Shown here: in pieces, positions 33,199 to 45,700 of the stretch
Numbering within the stretch: the stretch's first letter is position 1
Layout of the letters: each line of letters starts with the position of its first letter
Origin: Haematococcus lacustris
Taxonomy: Eukaryota; Chlorophyta; Chlorophyceae; Chlamydomonadales; Haematococcaceae
Reading direction: 5' to 3'
Length of the DNA stretch: 64,000 nt
Assembly: GCA_030144725.1 (NCBI GenBank)
Contig: JASKMD010000018.1
Location: forward strand, 3,924,026 to 3,988,025
Notes under the pieces: generated by a model
Databases searched by the model: none
Told to the model about the DNA's origin: nothing
Seen by the model: only the letters and a program-made list of their open reading frames with translations
Position numbers and translations under genes: made by a program

Positions 33199-35204
33199 AT
33201 GACGACCGCGGAGGAGCAAGCTCTGCCGAAAGAGCCCCAGCAATTAGAGCAGGAATTAGCTGCGCGAGAGCAGAGTCTCGGCGCCGAGCAGTAAGTCGTC
33301 ACGCGCTTGTGAGCCCCGCCGTGGTGACCGATGACCTGGGTCTATGCTCCAGCCCGTGCCCGCCATGTCACCAACTTTACGCAGGGAACATGCCGGTGAC
33401 CCACCAGCAAATGCGCAACTCTCAACCCCAGGCCCCCCAGCTGCCCCTGCAGCCTTGCGCAGCCCCCGGGCCACAGGCTGGTCCTCCCCCCACAAGGCTG
33501 CCAGCAGCAGCGCAGCACCCGCACCAGCAGAACCCGCAGGCCACCACAGGTCACCCAGCCCTGCTCCCCCCCATGCACCTGCCTCGCATCCACCCCCCCC
33601 GCACAGGGCACCAGGCCCAGGGCAGGAGGGCCTTGCCGCCCCAAGTGGCCCCCCTGGGGCTGCAGGCTATGCAGCCGCCCCCCGGCCTGGCGTCCCAGCT
33701 CACCCTGCACCTCCAGCTGGGCCAGGCCCCCTGCCTCACCAGCACTACCCCAGCCTACCCTTCCCCCCCGGCCCCCCCCGCCCCCCCTGGCCCCCCTTAC
33801 ATGCATCATGCCCCCCCCCAATACATGCAGGCCCCCCCCGGCCGGCCTCCAGGGGCGCCCCCCCCAACAGCTGGCTTTGGCGCCCCCAGGCCACCAGGCG
33901 GGCCCCCCACCTTTCCCCCTAGCATGGGTGGGCCCCCCATGGGCTATCCAGGCCCTCCCATGACCATGCGCCCGCCCGGCCCGCCTGCCACCTACATGCC
34001 CGGCGGCCCCCCGGCAGGCCCCCCTCCCCCCCATGCGGCGCAGCAGCCCCCCCCCCCTCCTGGCCACTACCCCCTACAGCAAGGTCCAGTGCTGTCCGGG
34101 CAGGGTGCACCGCTGGCATCAGGGCCCCCCAGCCACCCCCCCGGCAGCAGCCAGGGTCTTGGAGCGCCTGGGCCCCTGGGGCTGCCCCCCCCGCCTGGCT
34201 GGCCAGGTCGGCCCCCTGCTGCTGCACCCAGTGGCCCCCCTATGCACCCACCCCCCATGCACCCAAGCCAGGGTCACCCAAACCATGCCGCCATGCACCA
34301 AGGAGGTCCCCTGCACTTTATGCCACCTCACTCCTTCCCAGGCACCAACCCAAACTTCCCAAACTACCCCAACTTCCCACAACCACCTCCTCATGCACAG
34401 CAACAGCAGCAGCTGCCAGGAGCGCCTGGGTCCTTCCCCTTCCCATCACCCCCCTACCCTGGCAGCCATCCTGGCTTCTGGCCACCCCCCTTCCCCCAAC
34501 CGCCACTCCAACCACCTGGCTCGGCCCAGGACGCAGGTCAGCCCGCCGGCCCCCCAGCTGCCGGGCCACATGGCGCGCATGGCTCAGGCTCACACCCAGG
34601 CCTCAACCCAGGGGAGGGGCCAGGGTCTGGGGGGGGCAGGGCTGCTGCTGCAGGGACCCCCCCTGGGGCCAGCAGCAGCAGCAGCAGCGTCACCCTCCCC
34701 CCCGGGGGCCCCCAGGGAGGGGGTCACGCACCAGGCCCCAGTGCTGGGTTCATGCAGGCTGAGGGGGCGCCTCCACTGCCCCCTGGTGAGGGGGGGGGAG
34801 TGCGGCGGCTGAGTCTGGTCTGGGCTGCAGGGGGTAGGGGGCAGGGGGTTGGTGGGGTGGGGGGCAGGGTGAGGAGGTGGGGTGGGAGGAGGGGGAGGGA
34901 GGGGGGTATGGGGTGGGAGGAGGGGGTGGAGGTGTGGGTGGGGTGCTTGAGCCCTGTCAGCGTCTGGGCTGTGCGCCCTGCTGCAGGGCCGTCCGCTGAG
35001 GAGGTGCAGGCGGCCAGGGTGGCGCGCATCGCTGAGGCAGCCAGGGCGGCAGCGGCTGCAGATGAGGCGAGAGAGGCGGCAAAGGTGGGGGCGGGGGAGT
35101 GGGGGAGCGAGGTGGGTTAGGGAGGAGCGAGGGGGAGCAGGAGGGGGGAGGGGGGCCATAGGGCAGCAAAGCGTGAAAGATTATACATTTCCGACCCCGA
35201 CCCT

Positions 35205-35258
<54 letters not shown>

Positions 35259-38200
35259 CGACCCTGACCTGACCTTGGGCAGGTTGATGCCGCCAAGAGG
35301 TCTGAGGCCGCAGCGCACCAACGCAAGGTGGACGCAGCCTGGACAGCGCACAAGTCCGAGGACGGCCAGGTGAGGGGCCGAGGGGGACAGGGCGCAGGCG
35401 GCGGTGCACACTTACTAGAGCAGGGCCAAGGAGGTGAGCCAGTCAAGGTTGATGGGGGGGCAGGGCAGGGACTTGTTGAGTGTCAACAGAAGTCACAGGC
35501 TCGATCCCCAGCAGGAGCAGCTGCTCCTAACCCCTGCTGCCTGTGTGAGCAGGCTCCTGCTGGCTCCTGTTCCAGTTGACCCCCCCTCCCCTCCCCCCTC
35601 CCCCCCTCCCCGCACTCCTCCTTCCCCCCTACCCTCCCCCATGGCCCGCCCCCCCTCCTGCCTGTGTGCTGCTGCAGGTCTACTACTACAACACGATGAC
35701 GGAGGAGAGCAGATGGACGCAGCCAGAGGGCTTCTCAGGCCCAGTGGCCAAGCTTGATGAGACGCCGGTGAGGGGCAGCGCCGCCACTGGGCGGGCGGGG
35801 CGGGGCGGGGCGGGGCGGGGCGGGGCGGGGCGGGGCGGGGCGGGACGGGGCGGGGCGGGGCGGGGCGGGGCGGGGCGGGGCGGGGCGGGGCGGGGCGGGG
35901 CGGGGCGGGGCGGGGCGGGGCGGGGCGGGGCGGGGCGGGGCGGGGCGGGGCGGGGCGGGGCGGGGCGGGGCGGGGCGGGGCGGGGCGGGGCGGGGCGGGG
36001 CGGGGCGGGGCGGGGCGGGGCGGGGCGGGGCGGGGCGGGGCGGGGCGGGGCGGGGCGGGGCGGGGGCGGGGCGGGGCGGGGCGGGGCGGGGCGGGGCGGG
36101 GCGGGGCGGGGCGGGGCGGGGCGGGGCGGGGCGGGGCGGGGCGGGGCGGGGCGGGGGCTGCCCGAACACCTGAAAATCAAAACCTGCCCTGCCCTGCCAG
36201 GTGCCTGTGAGCTCAGTGCGGGTGAAGGGCACGGAGTGGAGTGAGGTGAAGTGTGAGGATGGCCGCACCTACTACGTCCACGTCAGCACTGAGGTGGGCT
36301 GGGGGCAGCATGCACTAGGCAGGGGTCTAGTTCCCCCTCAGCTGCTGTGCCCCTGACTGGGTTAGTGGAGGGGGGGGGGGGAGGAGGGGCGGGGAGGAGG
36401 GGGGCCAAGGTGAAAGGGGGAGGGGGGAAAGTGGAGGGGGAGAGGGGCGCTACTGCCTGGTGGACATATCAGCTCCTTTGCTGTGATCTCAAGCCCAACC
36501 TCTCCACCTTCCCACGACCTTCCCACCACCTTCCCCCACCTTCCGGCACCTTCTTCCCTCCCACCCCCCTCGTGTCCCAGGACGCAGTGTGGACCACCCC
36601 CCCTGAGGTGGAGGCGGCCAAGGCTGCTGCTGCTGCTGCCGCTGAGGCTGCTGCTGCTGAGGAGCGTCAGCGCCACGCCACCAAGCTGGCGGCCATGCGG
36701 CAGCAGCAGGCGGCGCAGCAGGCCATACAGCGGGGCCTGCTGGCGGTAGGGGCGCCGGGGGCAGGGGGGCCGGGGGGCAGGCTCGGACCCACGCTGGGTC
36801 AGGGCCGGGGCCGGGGTGGCTACTTCTACCCGTCTATGTTTGCACCCGGGGCGGTGGCGGCGGCCAATGCAGCGGCGGCGGCGGCACGGGCCAAGGCGGA
36901 TGCGCTGCAGCGCTTCAAGGAGCTGCTCATGGATAAGGGGGTAAGGGTGGAGGGGGCGGAAGGGGAAGGGGAAGGGGGGGAGGGGGAACCTGTGGATGGC
37001 TCGGGGGTAAGGGGGAGGGGCGGAGGGTGGAGGGGGAAGGGGGAAGGGGGAAAGGGGAACCTGTGGGTGGCTGTGTGAGGAGGTGGGAGGGGAGGGAGAG
37101 AGGAGGGGAAGGGGATCCCCTCCCCCATGCGGCATCACACCACGCCGTGACCCTGCCGGCATGACAGGCTGATGGTAGATCCCCCCCCCCTGCACCCCCC
37201 CCCTGCCACACACACACCCCCGCACCCCCCCCCCTGCACTGAGCGCCACCCGCTCCCCCTCCCCTCAAACCTCACAGGTCACACCTTTCAGCCGGTGGGA
37301 GCGTGAGGTGCCTAAACTGGAGTCTGACCCGCGCTGGGCCCAGCTGGCCAGCAACAAGGAGCGGCGCGCAGCCTTTGACGACTGGTGCAAGAACGTGGCG
37401 GCAGAGCAGGTGGGGGGGTGGGTGGGGTGGGGGCGGGGTGGGGTGGGGGTGGGGCGTGGGGAGAGGCAGGGGAGGGGGAGGGGGAGGGGATGGATGATGG
37501 TGCCAGTCAGGGCTCAAGTTTGCTGGGAAGGGGTTCAGGGGGCAAGGGGGCTGGCAGGGCATGTCACATGGCATGTGAGATTGTAAAATACCAACTACCA
37601 CAACCAACACGGCTGCTCTGACATTCGAATGCTTTGACACTCGAAGGCAGGGCACTGGCCATGATTAGGTCCACTGCTTGGGAGGTGGCCAGGTCCCGGG
37701 TGGGGGTGGGGGGTGGGGGGTGTGTGGTAGGGGTGTGTAGGGGTGTGTAGGCAGGCCTGGCAGCAGGAGTGGCCTGGTGCAGGGGCCTGGTGCCTGGTGC
37801 CGGGAGATGTGGTTGCAGAAGCTGCTGAAGGAGGAGCGTGCTCGCCGCGTGCGCCGCAACCTGCATGAGCTGCTGGAGGAGGCGGTGGAGCTGGAGCTGA
37901 GGCTGCTGGCTACACAGCGCCAGGTGCCAGGGAGGGGGGAGGGGCGGGGGGCGGGGGGTGGGGGGCGGGGGGTGGGGGGCGGGGGAGGGGGGTGGGGGGC
38001 GGGGGGAGGGGGGAGGGGGGCGGGGGCGGGGGGCGGGGGGCGGGGACGGGGGGAGGGGGGAGGGGGGAGGGGGGAGGGGGGAGGGGGGAGGGGGGAGGGG
38101 GGAGGCGGGGGGCGGGGGGCGGGGGACGGGGGGCGGGGGCGGGAGCGGGAGGGGGAGGGGGGAGGGGGGAAGTGGGGAGGGGGGAGGGGGGAGAGGCTGA

Positions 38201-40448
38201 CCCACATCCAGCGATTGCAGGGGATGGGAGGGAAGGATGGGGTGGGTGAGGTGAGGGTGGGGTAGGCTGGGCTGCTGCTGCTGCTGCTGCTTGGGTCAAA
38301 AAGCAGCGGAAGAGGCGCGGAAGTGTCGGGGTTTACAGCTGAGGAGGGGAGGGTGTGGGGTGGTGAGGAAGGGGTGGGGTCGAGGATGACAGGGACTATT
38401 CAGGAAGTTGTCACAAGAGCATGCGTGTAGGGGCGTGTGGGGCGTGTACGGGGGTGTGGGGTACTTCAGGGGTAGGGAGAGGGGCGTCTGACAGCTGCCT
38501 GTCGCAAGGCTGCCCTTCTAGTCATCAGCTGCTGCCCTAGGGTGCCACATGTGAAGGTGAGGGGGGGGGGGGTGGGTGGGTGGGGGGGGGGCAGGGGGGG
38601 GGATGCAGGGGGGGTGGAGGGTGGCTCAAAAAGGGGGAGGGGGGTGCTGACAGCTTTTCTTGTAACCAGCTGGTGGCGGTGGTGGTAGTGGGGGGGGTGG
38701 TGGTGGTGGGTGATGGTGCAGGAGTCCAGCCTGGCTGCTGAGGGCGAGGAGGAGGAGGAGGGCGAGGAGCGCGTGCCCCGCCCCCCCCTGCCGGGCGCTG
38801 GCCCTGAGGGGGGGGAGCTGGGGGAGGCTGACGTGGCGGCGCAGCTCACGGTGGAGCACCTTGAGAAGTACTGGGGCAATGACGAGCGCTGGAAGGTGGG
38901 GGAGCCAAGGGGGGGGGCCAGGGGGGTGGGCACGTAGGGGGTGAGGGGGGGGGTGTAGGGGGTGAGGGGGGGGGGTGTAGGGGGTGGGTGGGTGGGTAGC
39001 CCATGGAAAGCGCAGGGTGGGGGGAGTTGGAGGGGGGGCTGGCAATGGGTGCATCAGGATCAGGGCGGGAGGGGGGACCGGGAGGTGGGGGGGGCGTGGT
39101 CCCCTGCAGCCCCTGTGTGTGGCCCTCGCCAGCTAGTGCAGCAGCAGGGGCCTGCAGGGGGCAGCGGCAGGAGGCCCCCAGGCTTGTGGCTGTGCCCTGC
39201 CCTGCGCTGCCCCCTCGTGGCCCTCACCAGCTGTGTGGCGTCAGGGGGCTGCAGGGGGGCCTACAGGGGGGCCAGGGGGGGGCCAAGAGAGGGGCAGGGG
39301 GGGCCAAGAGAGGGGCCAGGGGGCTTTGCCTCGTGCACTGCGCTGCCAACTCTGCTGTGGCCAGGCTTTGCTGGGGCTGTGCTGGTCAGGGTCAGGTCAG
39401 GTGCTGCTCCTGAGCGCTGTGTGGGGGTGGGGGGTGCAGGAGGCGCCGGCTGGCCTGCGCGCTGAGGTGCTGGGGGAGAGGTTCGGGGCGGCGAGGGCGC
39501 GGGCTGAGCAGGCCGCTGCTGCTGCCGCCACCGCCGCTGCCACCGCCTTCAAGGCACTGCTGCAGGAGCAGGGCGTGACGGCCAGTAGCCTGTGAGTGAG
39601 GGCGGGGCGGGGCGGGGCGGGGCGGGGCGGGGCGGGGCGGGGCGGGGCGGGGCGGGGCGGGGCGGGGCGGGGCGGGGCGGGGCGGGGCGGGGCGGGGCGG
39701 GGCGGGGCGGGGGCGGGGCGGGGCGGGGCGGGGCGGGGGGGCGGGGCGGGGCGGGGCGGGGCGGGGCGGGGCGGGGCGGGGCGGGGCGGGGCAGGGGCCC
39801 CAACGCCCTGTCCTACTAGCCCGCAACCACCAGAAGGTCCTGGCGATCTCCAGACCGAGAGCAGAAGATGGCTGGCCTGGCCGCCATATGCCCAGCACTG
39901 TGTGTGTGCCATAGCTTGGTGCTGCTCTTGACCGCTGTGTGCCGTGAGCCATGGCTGTGTGCCCTGCTGCTGGTGGCTGCAGGTGGGAGGGGGTGCGGGG
40001 GGGTCTGGAGGCTGACCCGCGCTGCCAGGCTGTGAAGGCCAAGGCGGAGCGGGAGAGGCTGTTCAGGTGAACACAGGACCCCCACACCCCCACACCCCCA
40101 CCCGCCGCCAGCCTGCTACTTACCCTGCCACTCCTCCGCCCCCCCCTGGCCCCTCCCTGCCACCGGCCTGCGGGCCATGTGGAGGAAGGCTGGGGGGGGC
40201 ATGGGCAGTGTGCAGCTGAAGCTGCCCTGGGGGGGGGCAGAGGCTTTGGGCCAAGGGGCGGGGGGGCGGGGTTAGTTGCCCGGCCTGTGTTGCTTCACGG
40301 CTGTGCACTGGCTGCGCTGGGCTGCAGGGAGTTTGTTGAGGAGGAGGGGCGGCGCGAGCGGCGTGCGGAGGAGGAGGGGCGGCTGCGGGCTGAGGCTGAG
40401 CGGCGGGTGGAGGCGGCGGAGAAGGAGGCGAGGGAGCGGCAGCTCAAG
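33199..40448 (+). CDS. PRP40C/TCERG1-like WW–FF domain protein (5' part, runs into the scaffold gap)
   Basis: These proteins link the phosphorylated RNA polymerase II tail to the spliceosome in the nucleus. Exons inferred from GT–AG borders and phase: 33199-33290 (MTTAEEQALPKEP), 33385-34785 (Pro/Gly-rich), 34987-35084, 35283-35369, 35678-35767, 36201-36293, 36581-36940, 37278-37409, 37819-37923, 38722-38895, 39440-39591, 39983-40066, 40328-40448. WW1 spans AAWTAHKSEDGQ|VYYYNTMTEESRWTQP and WW2 spans EWSEVKCEDGRTYYVHV|DAVWTTP. The first FF domain reads FKELLMDKG|VTPFSRWEREVPKLESDPRW, and a later one FKALLQEQGVTASSLWEGV ... LFREFVEEEGRRERR. The long proline-rich start with two WW domains fits plant PRP40C/TCERG1 better than yeast Prp40. 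The reading frame shifts once near 33770 in a poly-C run. The remaining FF domains would be in or beyond the gap. Confidence 0.75.
35186..35266. repeat. (CCCCGA)n array in a PRP40C-like intron
   Basis: About twelve CCCCGA hexamers lie just upstream of the acceptor of the exon at 35283. Confidence 0.9.
35797..36155. repeat. (GGGGC)n array in a PRP40C-like intron
   Basis: About 70 copies of GGGGC fill the intron 35768-36200, on the coding strand. The open glycine-rich frames here are artefacts. Confidence 0.95.
37420..38210. repeat. G-rich low-complexity introns
   Basis: GGGGGAG, GGGGGCGG and GGGTGGGG tracts fill much of the introns on either side of the exon at 37819-37923. The large glycine and proline frames here are compositional. 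Confidence 0.85.
39597..39792. repeat. (GGGGC)n array in a second PRP40C-like intron
   Basis: About 38 copies of the same GGGGC pentamer seen at 35797-36155 lie immediately after the exon ending at 39591. Confidence 0.95.
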
Positions 40449-41254
40449 GTGGGCGGCTGCTGCCTGGCACTGCTGCTGGAGGAGGGGCATTGTGGCAAGA
40501 GGCCTTGGGCAGGGGGGGCAGGGCGGCAGGGGGCGGCAGGGGGCCTTTGGGAGGTCAGGGCAGGAGGGGGAGCTGACACACAGGCAGCTGGTGGGCGCTA
40601 GGGGAGTTTTCTAGTTGTCAGTTGACCATCAAACAAACATTCACCGGGCGCCCTAGTGGGGCCCTGCCATTCCCTTCCACAGCTCACCCCTACCACCACC
40701 CCTTCCGCACCCCTACCGCCACCCCTACCCCGCCCTCCCCCCTCCCCCCTCCCCNNNNNNNNNNNNNNNNNNNNNNNNNNNNNNNNNNNNNNNNNNNNNN
40801 NNNNNNNNNNNNNNNNNNNNNNNNNNNNNNNNNNNNNNNNNNNNNNNNNNNNNNNNNNNNNNNNNNNNNNNNNNNNNNNNNNNNNNNNNNNNNNNNNNNN
40901 NNNNNNNNNNNNNNNNNNNNNNNNNNNNNNNNNNNNNNNNNNNNNNNNNNNNNNNNNNNNNNNNNNNNNNNNNNNNNNNNNNNNNNNNNNNNNNNNNNNN
41001 NNNNNNNNNNNNNNNNNNNNNNNNNNNNNNNNNNNNNNNNNNNNNNNNNNNNNNNNNNNNNNNNNNNNNNNNNNNNNNNNNNNNNNNNNNNNNNNNNNNN
41101 NNNNNNNNNNNNNNNNNNNNNNNNNNNNNNNNNNNNNNNNNNNNNNNNNNNNNNNNNNNNNNNNNNNNNNNNNNNNNNNNNNNNNNNNNNNNNNNNNNNN
41201 NNNNNNNNNNNNNNNNNNNNNNNNNNNNNNNNNNNNNNNNNNNNNNNNNNNNNN
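40449..41254. other. Intron remainder and 500-N scaffold gap
   Basis: 40449-40754 continues the intron after the last visible exon and shows nothing further. 40755-41254 is exactly 500 Ns, probably a placeholder of fixed length. The true distance, and whether the two sides belong together, are unknown. Confidence 0.95.
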
Positions 41255-42470
41255 GGTCGGCCGGGTCGGTACAAACTCTTCTGGTGGCGGGGTCTGTGAG
41301 CGCTTGCAGGCCTTTGTGGCTCGTGCGGGATGGGCGTAGAATATATTTGTTGGCTTTTTTGGGCTGGGTGCTTATTAGTTGTTGCATTCGGACCCGGGCC
41401 TGTGCGATGGCGAGTGCGGAGTCGTCATCGTCCAGCTGGTGGATTTGGTCTCGGTAGGAATTTGTCAGCTTAGCTAGTGCGGCTTGCACGTGATTGTCGG
41501 TTGGGTCGTTGTCTTGACGTGCTAGCACCGCCTCCCTGATCGCTGTGTTGCTTGTGTCTGTATCTGGGATGAGATCCTCTATTGTTGGGTGGGCGCCATT
41601 CTGTTTGAATAGTAGCCTAGCCTGCCGGCTGAGATTTCTAGTGGCCTTGAGCTTCTTGCCTAGTGCCAATCTGATTCTGCACATGGTCCTGCGTTGGTAG
41701 TGTTGGCCCCCTCTAGTTAGTGTCTTTGTTGTGCATGTCCTCATGGCTGTCGTCCTGCAGGTTTCCAAAAGGGTTGTGAGCATGGTGGCTGCCATGTCAA
41801 CAGCTTGCCTTGGGTGGAGGCCTGCCAGCTGCGTCAGGCGTTTGGGCTGGTGTGGGTTGGCCTTGTCCAGGTTCGCCAAGAAGTCTGTGGCTTCTGTAAA
41901 GAGGGGTGACAGGTAGGCTGCCAGTTGTGCGTGCAATTGTGGAGCGCCGGAGCTAGGTTGTTGCACGGCTAGGCGGAAGGCTTCCCTGTCACTGTCGGTG
42001 ATAGGTGTGGTGAGAACAGTGTGTTTGTGGCTTTGGGCCTGTTGTGTTTGAGCTAGGTGTATGCCCATCCTCGCTGTGGTCAGTGTGGCGATGAGTGGTC
42101 TGTGGTCGCTGAGATACGCATGTGTGTCTACGATGGTGCGGTGCTCCGGGCCTGGTCGTGCGTCGCGCGTCAGGATGGCGTCGATGCGGCTGTTGCAGTG
42201 TGGTTGTTGGTAGGTCCAGGCCCGGTCGCCGGGGTCGGCTTCGGACAAGCGCATCTCTGAGGCAAACTCCCTCATCATGTGGTCCTGGGTGTATTCAGTA
42301 TGTTCGGAGCGGTCTTCTGTTTTCATCGTGGCGTTCAAGTCACCGGCGAGAATGAGGGAGCCGGGCAGGTGTCCTGTGGCTGTGCGTATGTGATGCTGCA
42401 TGTTCTCCCGCAGTGGGAGCGCGTCTTCGTTGCAGCCCGATGGCCAGTACGTTGCTACGATGGTGAGGTA
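41255..42470 (-). pseudogene. LINE copy B: second half of AP endonuclease and linker, cut by the gap
   Basis: The minus-strand frame starts inside an endonuclease: TIVATYWPSGCNEDALPLRE, then GSLILAGDLNAT, SRIDAILTRDARP, and AYLSDHRPLIATL, the conserved GDxN, RID and SDHxP blocks of AP-type endonucleases. About 250 residues of linker follow (including QARVRMQQLISTQPKK). The frame enters the gap where a reverse transcriptase would be expected. Its 5' border touches the TAC tail of LINE copy A (42471), so B is a 5'-truncated copy or the other part of a rearranged element. Confidence 0.8.
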
Positions 42471-42752
42471 GTAGTAGTTGTTACACTAAGGAGGTAGGGC
42501 TCGGGTGGATACAAGCCAACCTCCAAAGGTAAAAGACTTAGGAGAGAACAGAGAGAAAGGGAAAAAGAAGGGGAACTACTTAGGAGAGAAAGAACTCAGA
42601 GAAGGAAGGGGAAGGGAGCTAAAGGGAGCGTGTGAGAGACCTCGAGAAGCGGAGAAGTCAGAGAAGCGAAGGAGCAAGGGGCGCAAAAGGTTGGAGGGCT
42701 GGTAAGGACGCAAAAGCTAGGAGGGCTAGGAAGGAGAGGGGAGTGAAACACG

Positions 42753-45700
42753 TTAAGGGTCAGAGGGACTAGGAGGAGTAACCGGGAAAGTGACACTAAG
42801 GGATCCGTCTTGAGTAGAGATGAAGGGATGGGGATGGGGGAGGTTCCAGCCAGGAGGGTTGGGATGGGCTAGGGTGAAGTCTTGTAGGTGAAGCCAAAAG
42901 GTAGAGATAGCAAGCTGGCTGGCTGCAGAAATGGGGGAAAGGGTGGTAGGAGCGGTCGCTTGAGTGGTGGGGTGATGGGTGAGAGCCCAGAGACGGCGAC
43001 GGCCAAAGTCCATCGCATCAAGGGCAGCCATGCAAACCAGGCTCCAGAGGGAAGGAGGGAAGGTAGGGGTGGGGGGGATGAGGCACCAAAGGGAGGATTG
43101 GTGAACTTGGGTGCCGAGGCTGAGGGAGAGCTGTTGTCTAATGGTAACGGCGATGGGGCAACTCCAGAAGCTGTGTTGGCGGCTGTGACGGGGATGGTGA
43201 GAGGGGTCGCAAGGGCAAGACCAGGGGGTGATGCGGCTCCCAGGGATGGCATTGATGCTCAAGCGCCAAAGGGTCTCTTTAAGGAGGTTGGAGCAAGGAA
43301 TCTTCCAGGCTTTGTTAAGGTTGGCAGTGAAAGCTTGAAGGGCTAGCGCTCGAGAGGTAGGTGGGTGAGGTGTGGATAGAGCTTGGTTGATGTAAGAGAT
43401 GTGGGCCTGCTTGCGGGCAAAGGTGATGTGGGGAGTGAGCATGGAGGTGAAGACCCTCACAGGGGTCCCAATGAGGGTGGGGAAGACCCGAGGGGCAGAG
43501 GTGGTGGGTGAGGACCAAGAGAGGGAGGTAAGGTGTTGGAGGGGGACTGGTGTAACTGGGAGGGGTTGGCTGGGAGAGGTAGCGGGAAGGGATAAAGGGC
43601 CGAGGGCTTGGAGGGCTTGGCACATGAGGGTAATGATGCCTTGGGGGAGTAGGTGGGGTTGGTGGAGAGCAGGGAGGCCTATGATGCCTCGAGAAATGTC
43701 AGGAACGGTGGCTTGGGTAGAGAGAAGTAGGGTATGAGCAGGGTGGAGAGAGGGACAGGCGTGGGTGAGGAGGGTGGCTGCTAGGGGGATCCATGAAGGG
43801 GATGATTGAGAGGGGGTTGGGGGGGTTGGTGAAGGGGGGAGGGTGTTGGGGTTGGTATGAGAAGGCTGGGTAGGGTGGGAGGGGCTGTCTCGGGAGGGGC
43901 TAGGTGGTAGGCTGGAGGAGAGAAGGGGGGTGAAAAAACGGGAGAGGAGGGAGTGAAGGGTGTGGTAGAGATTGGAGAGGAAGGTACGGATAAAAGAGAG
44001 GAAGGGGCGGGTAGGTGTAGGGCGGGTAAAGGGTGGGGGGTGAAGGGTGGGATTGACTGGTGGGGGGGACGGGGACGGGGACGGGGAGGGAAGGGTGGAG
44101 TAGGCGTGGTCATTGATGAGGTGGTGTAGAAGCCGTGTAGCCATGGCGGCGTGCCGAGCCTGGATATGTTCTCTTAGAGGTAGGAGGCCAAAACCTCCGT
44201 CAGCAGGACGGCCTATGGCAAGGGGGTAAGGGAGGTTCTTGACCACAAGGTGGTAGAGGGTATGGGTGAAGGTAGGGAGAGTAGGTGGTAGGCCCGAGAA
44301 TTCGGCGTGGTAGAGGAAGGTGCTAAGGGCATAGGTGGAGGAGGCGATGCCCTTGCCCATGGTAGAGAGGGGGAGGCCGTTGAGACGGTGGAGGTGTTTG
44401 GTGGCTTGCCTCAGGCGCTCCTCCCAGGTTGAGGAGGTAGCTGGGTCGGGGTGAGGGGAGAGGGTGTTTGGAGGTCTAAGAGAGGCTCGGGTGGCTCTGG
44501 TGTGGCGAGGGGTGGGGGAGGAGAGGGTAGGGTTGGCCTGTTGGATGCCAAGGGAAGGATGCCAAGTGAGGATGTCTGTTGGATGCCAAGTGAGGTTGTC
44601 GCTGTGGTGCTGGCTAAGAGTCAGGATGACGCATCTGGAGTTTATTTCCGCCTCCGTGCTGGGTGGTACTAGGGTAGCTTGCATCTGAATGGCTAGGTCA
44701 TGCTTGATGCCAATGAGGACTTCACTGTGGCCACCGTGTCGGTGCAGTGTGTAGTCCTGTGTGGTTACTTTGAGCCATCCCGGTGTGTCTTTCTTGTGGT
44801 GTGTCTTCGTCTCTGTTAGGATCAGGATATCAGGGTGGTGGTGGTGGATGAGGTGGGAGACGTCCCTTCTAGCACGGTAGAGGCCCCGGACATTGAGAGT
44901 GGTGAGCGTCAAATGTTGCCTGCTGGGGGTCTGGTGTGGTTGTGTGGGGAGGATGGGGGGGGCCTTGGTTGTTGGGCATGGGACAGGCGGGCTGGGTCTG
45001 GTGGCAGTGGTTGCGGCCTGGGTATTGGTTAGGTACCTTGACATAAGCGTTTGTGTGTGCCTGTCTTTGCTGTGGCTGGTGTTCTTGGCTCCTTTCTTCG
45101 ATCGTGGTTTCTTAGGGCCTGTCTTGGTGCTTGGCTTCTCGTTTCGTGTTGGGGGGGGAGGTGTGGCTGCGTCCTCCTTCGCGTTGGCATCTTCGCGGTG
45201 TCGCGACCGGGCCGGCGGGTCCGCCTCTGCATAGGTATTCTTACGCTTAGGAGCGTTATTGCTCGTGGTGAGGGGGTGTGGTGTTGCTGCTGGCGGTGGT
45301 ATTGTTGGTGGTTGGTCGTCGTGGCCGCTCAGGTCTATGTGGTGCGGTCTCGCGTAATGTTGCTCTAGCTGTGTCGTGGTGGCTTGCTCCATTGGGTCCG
45401 CTAGCCAGAAGATGGATTCGATGAGATTCTTATGTTGCATGCCTTGCTTAATTAGGATGAGCCTTCCTTGCAGCTCCTTCCAGTCTGCTGTGGTCAGCAG
45501 CCTTCTAGCTTGTGTAGCTTGTGAGTCCAGCCAGTACCAGGTGTTGTCTAGGTACCTAAGGGTAGTCGCATGGTTCCTGTTGATGAGAATGGCTGCGTTG
45601 CTGGTGTGATTGTCCTCCTTGCCCATGAGGGTACTAAGCGTTGCTCTAGTGATGTTGTCTTGGGGCAGCTCTTGCGTTGCCAGGTGGAGGGTCTTGTAGT

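Noticed and set aside
36347..37268. Additional glycine- or proline-rich genes overlapping the PRP40C-like exons
   Set aside because: They are compositional frames in G-rich introns; the spliced WW–FF reading explains the region better.
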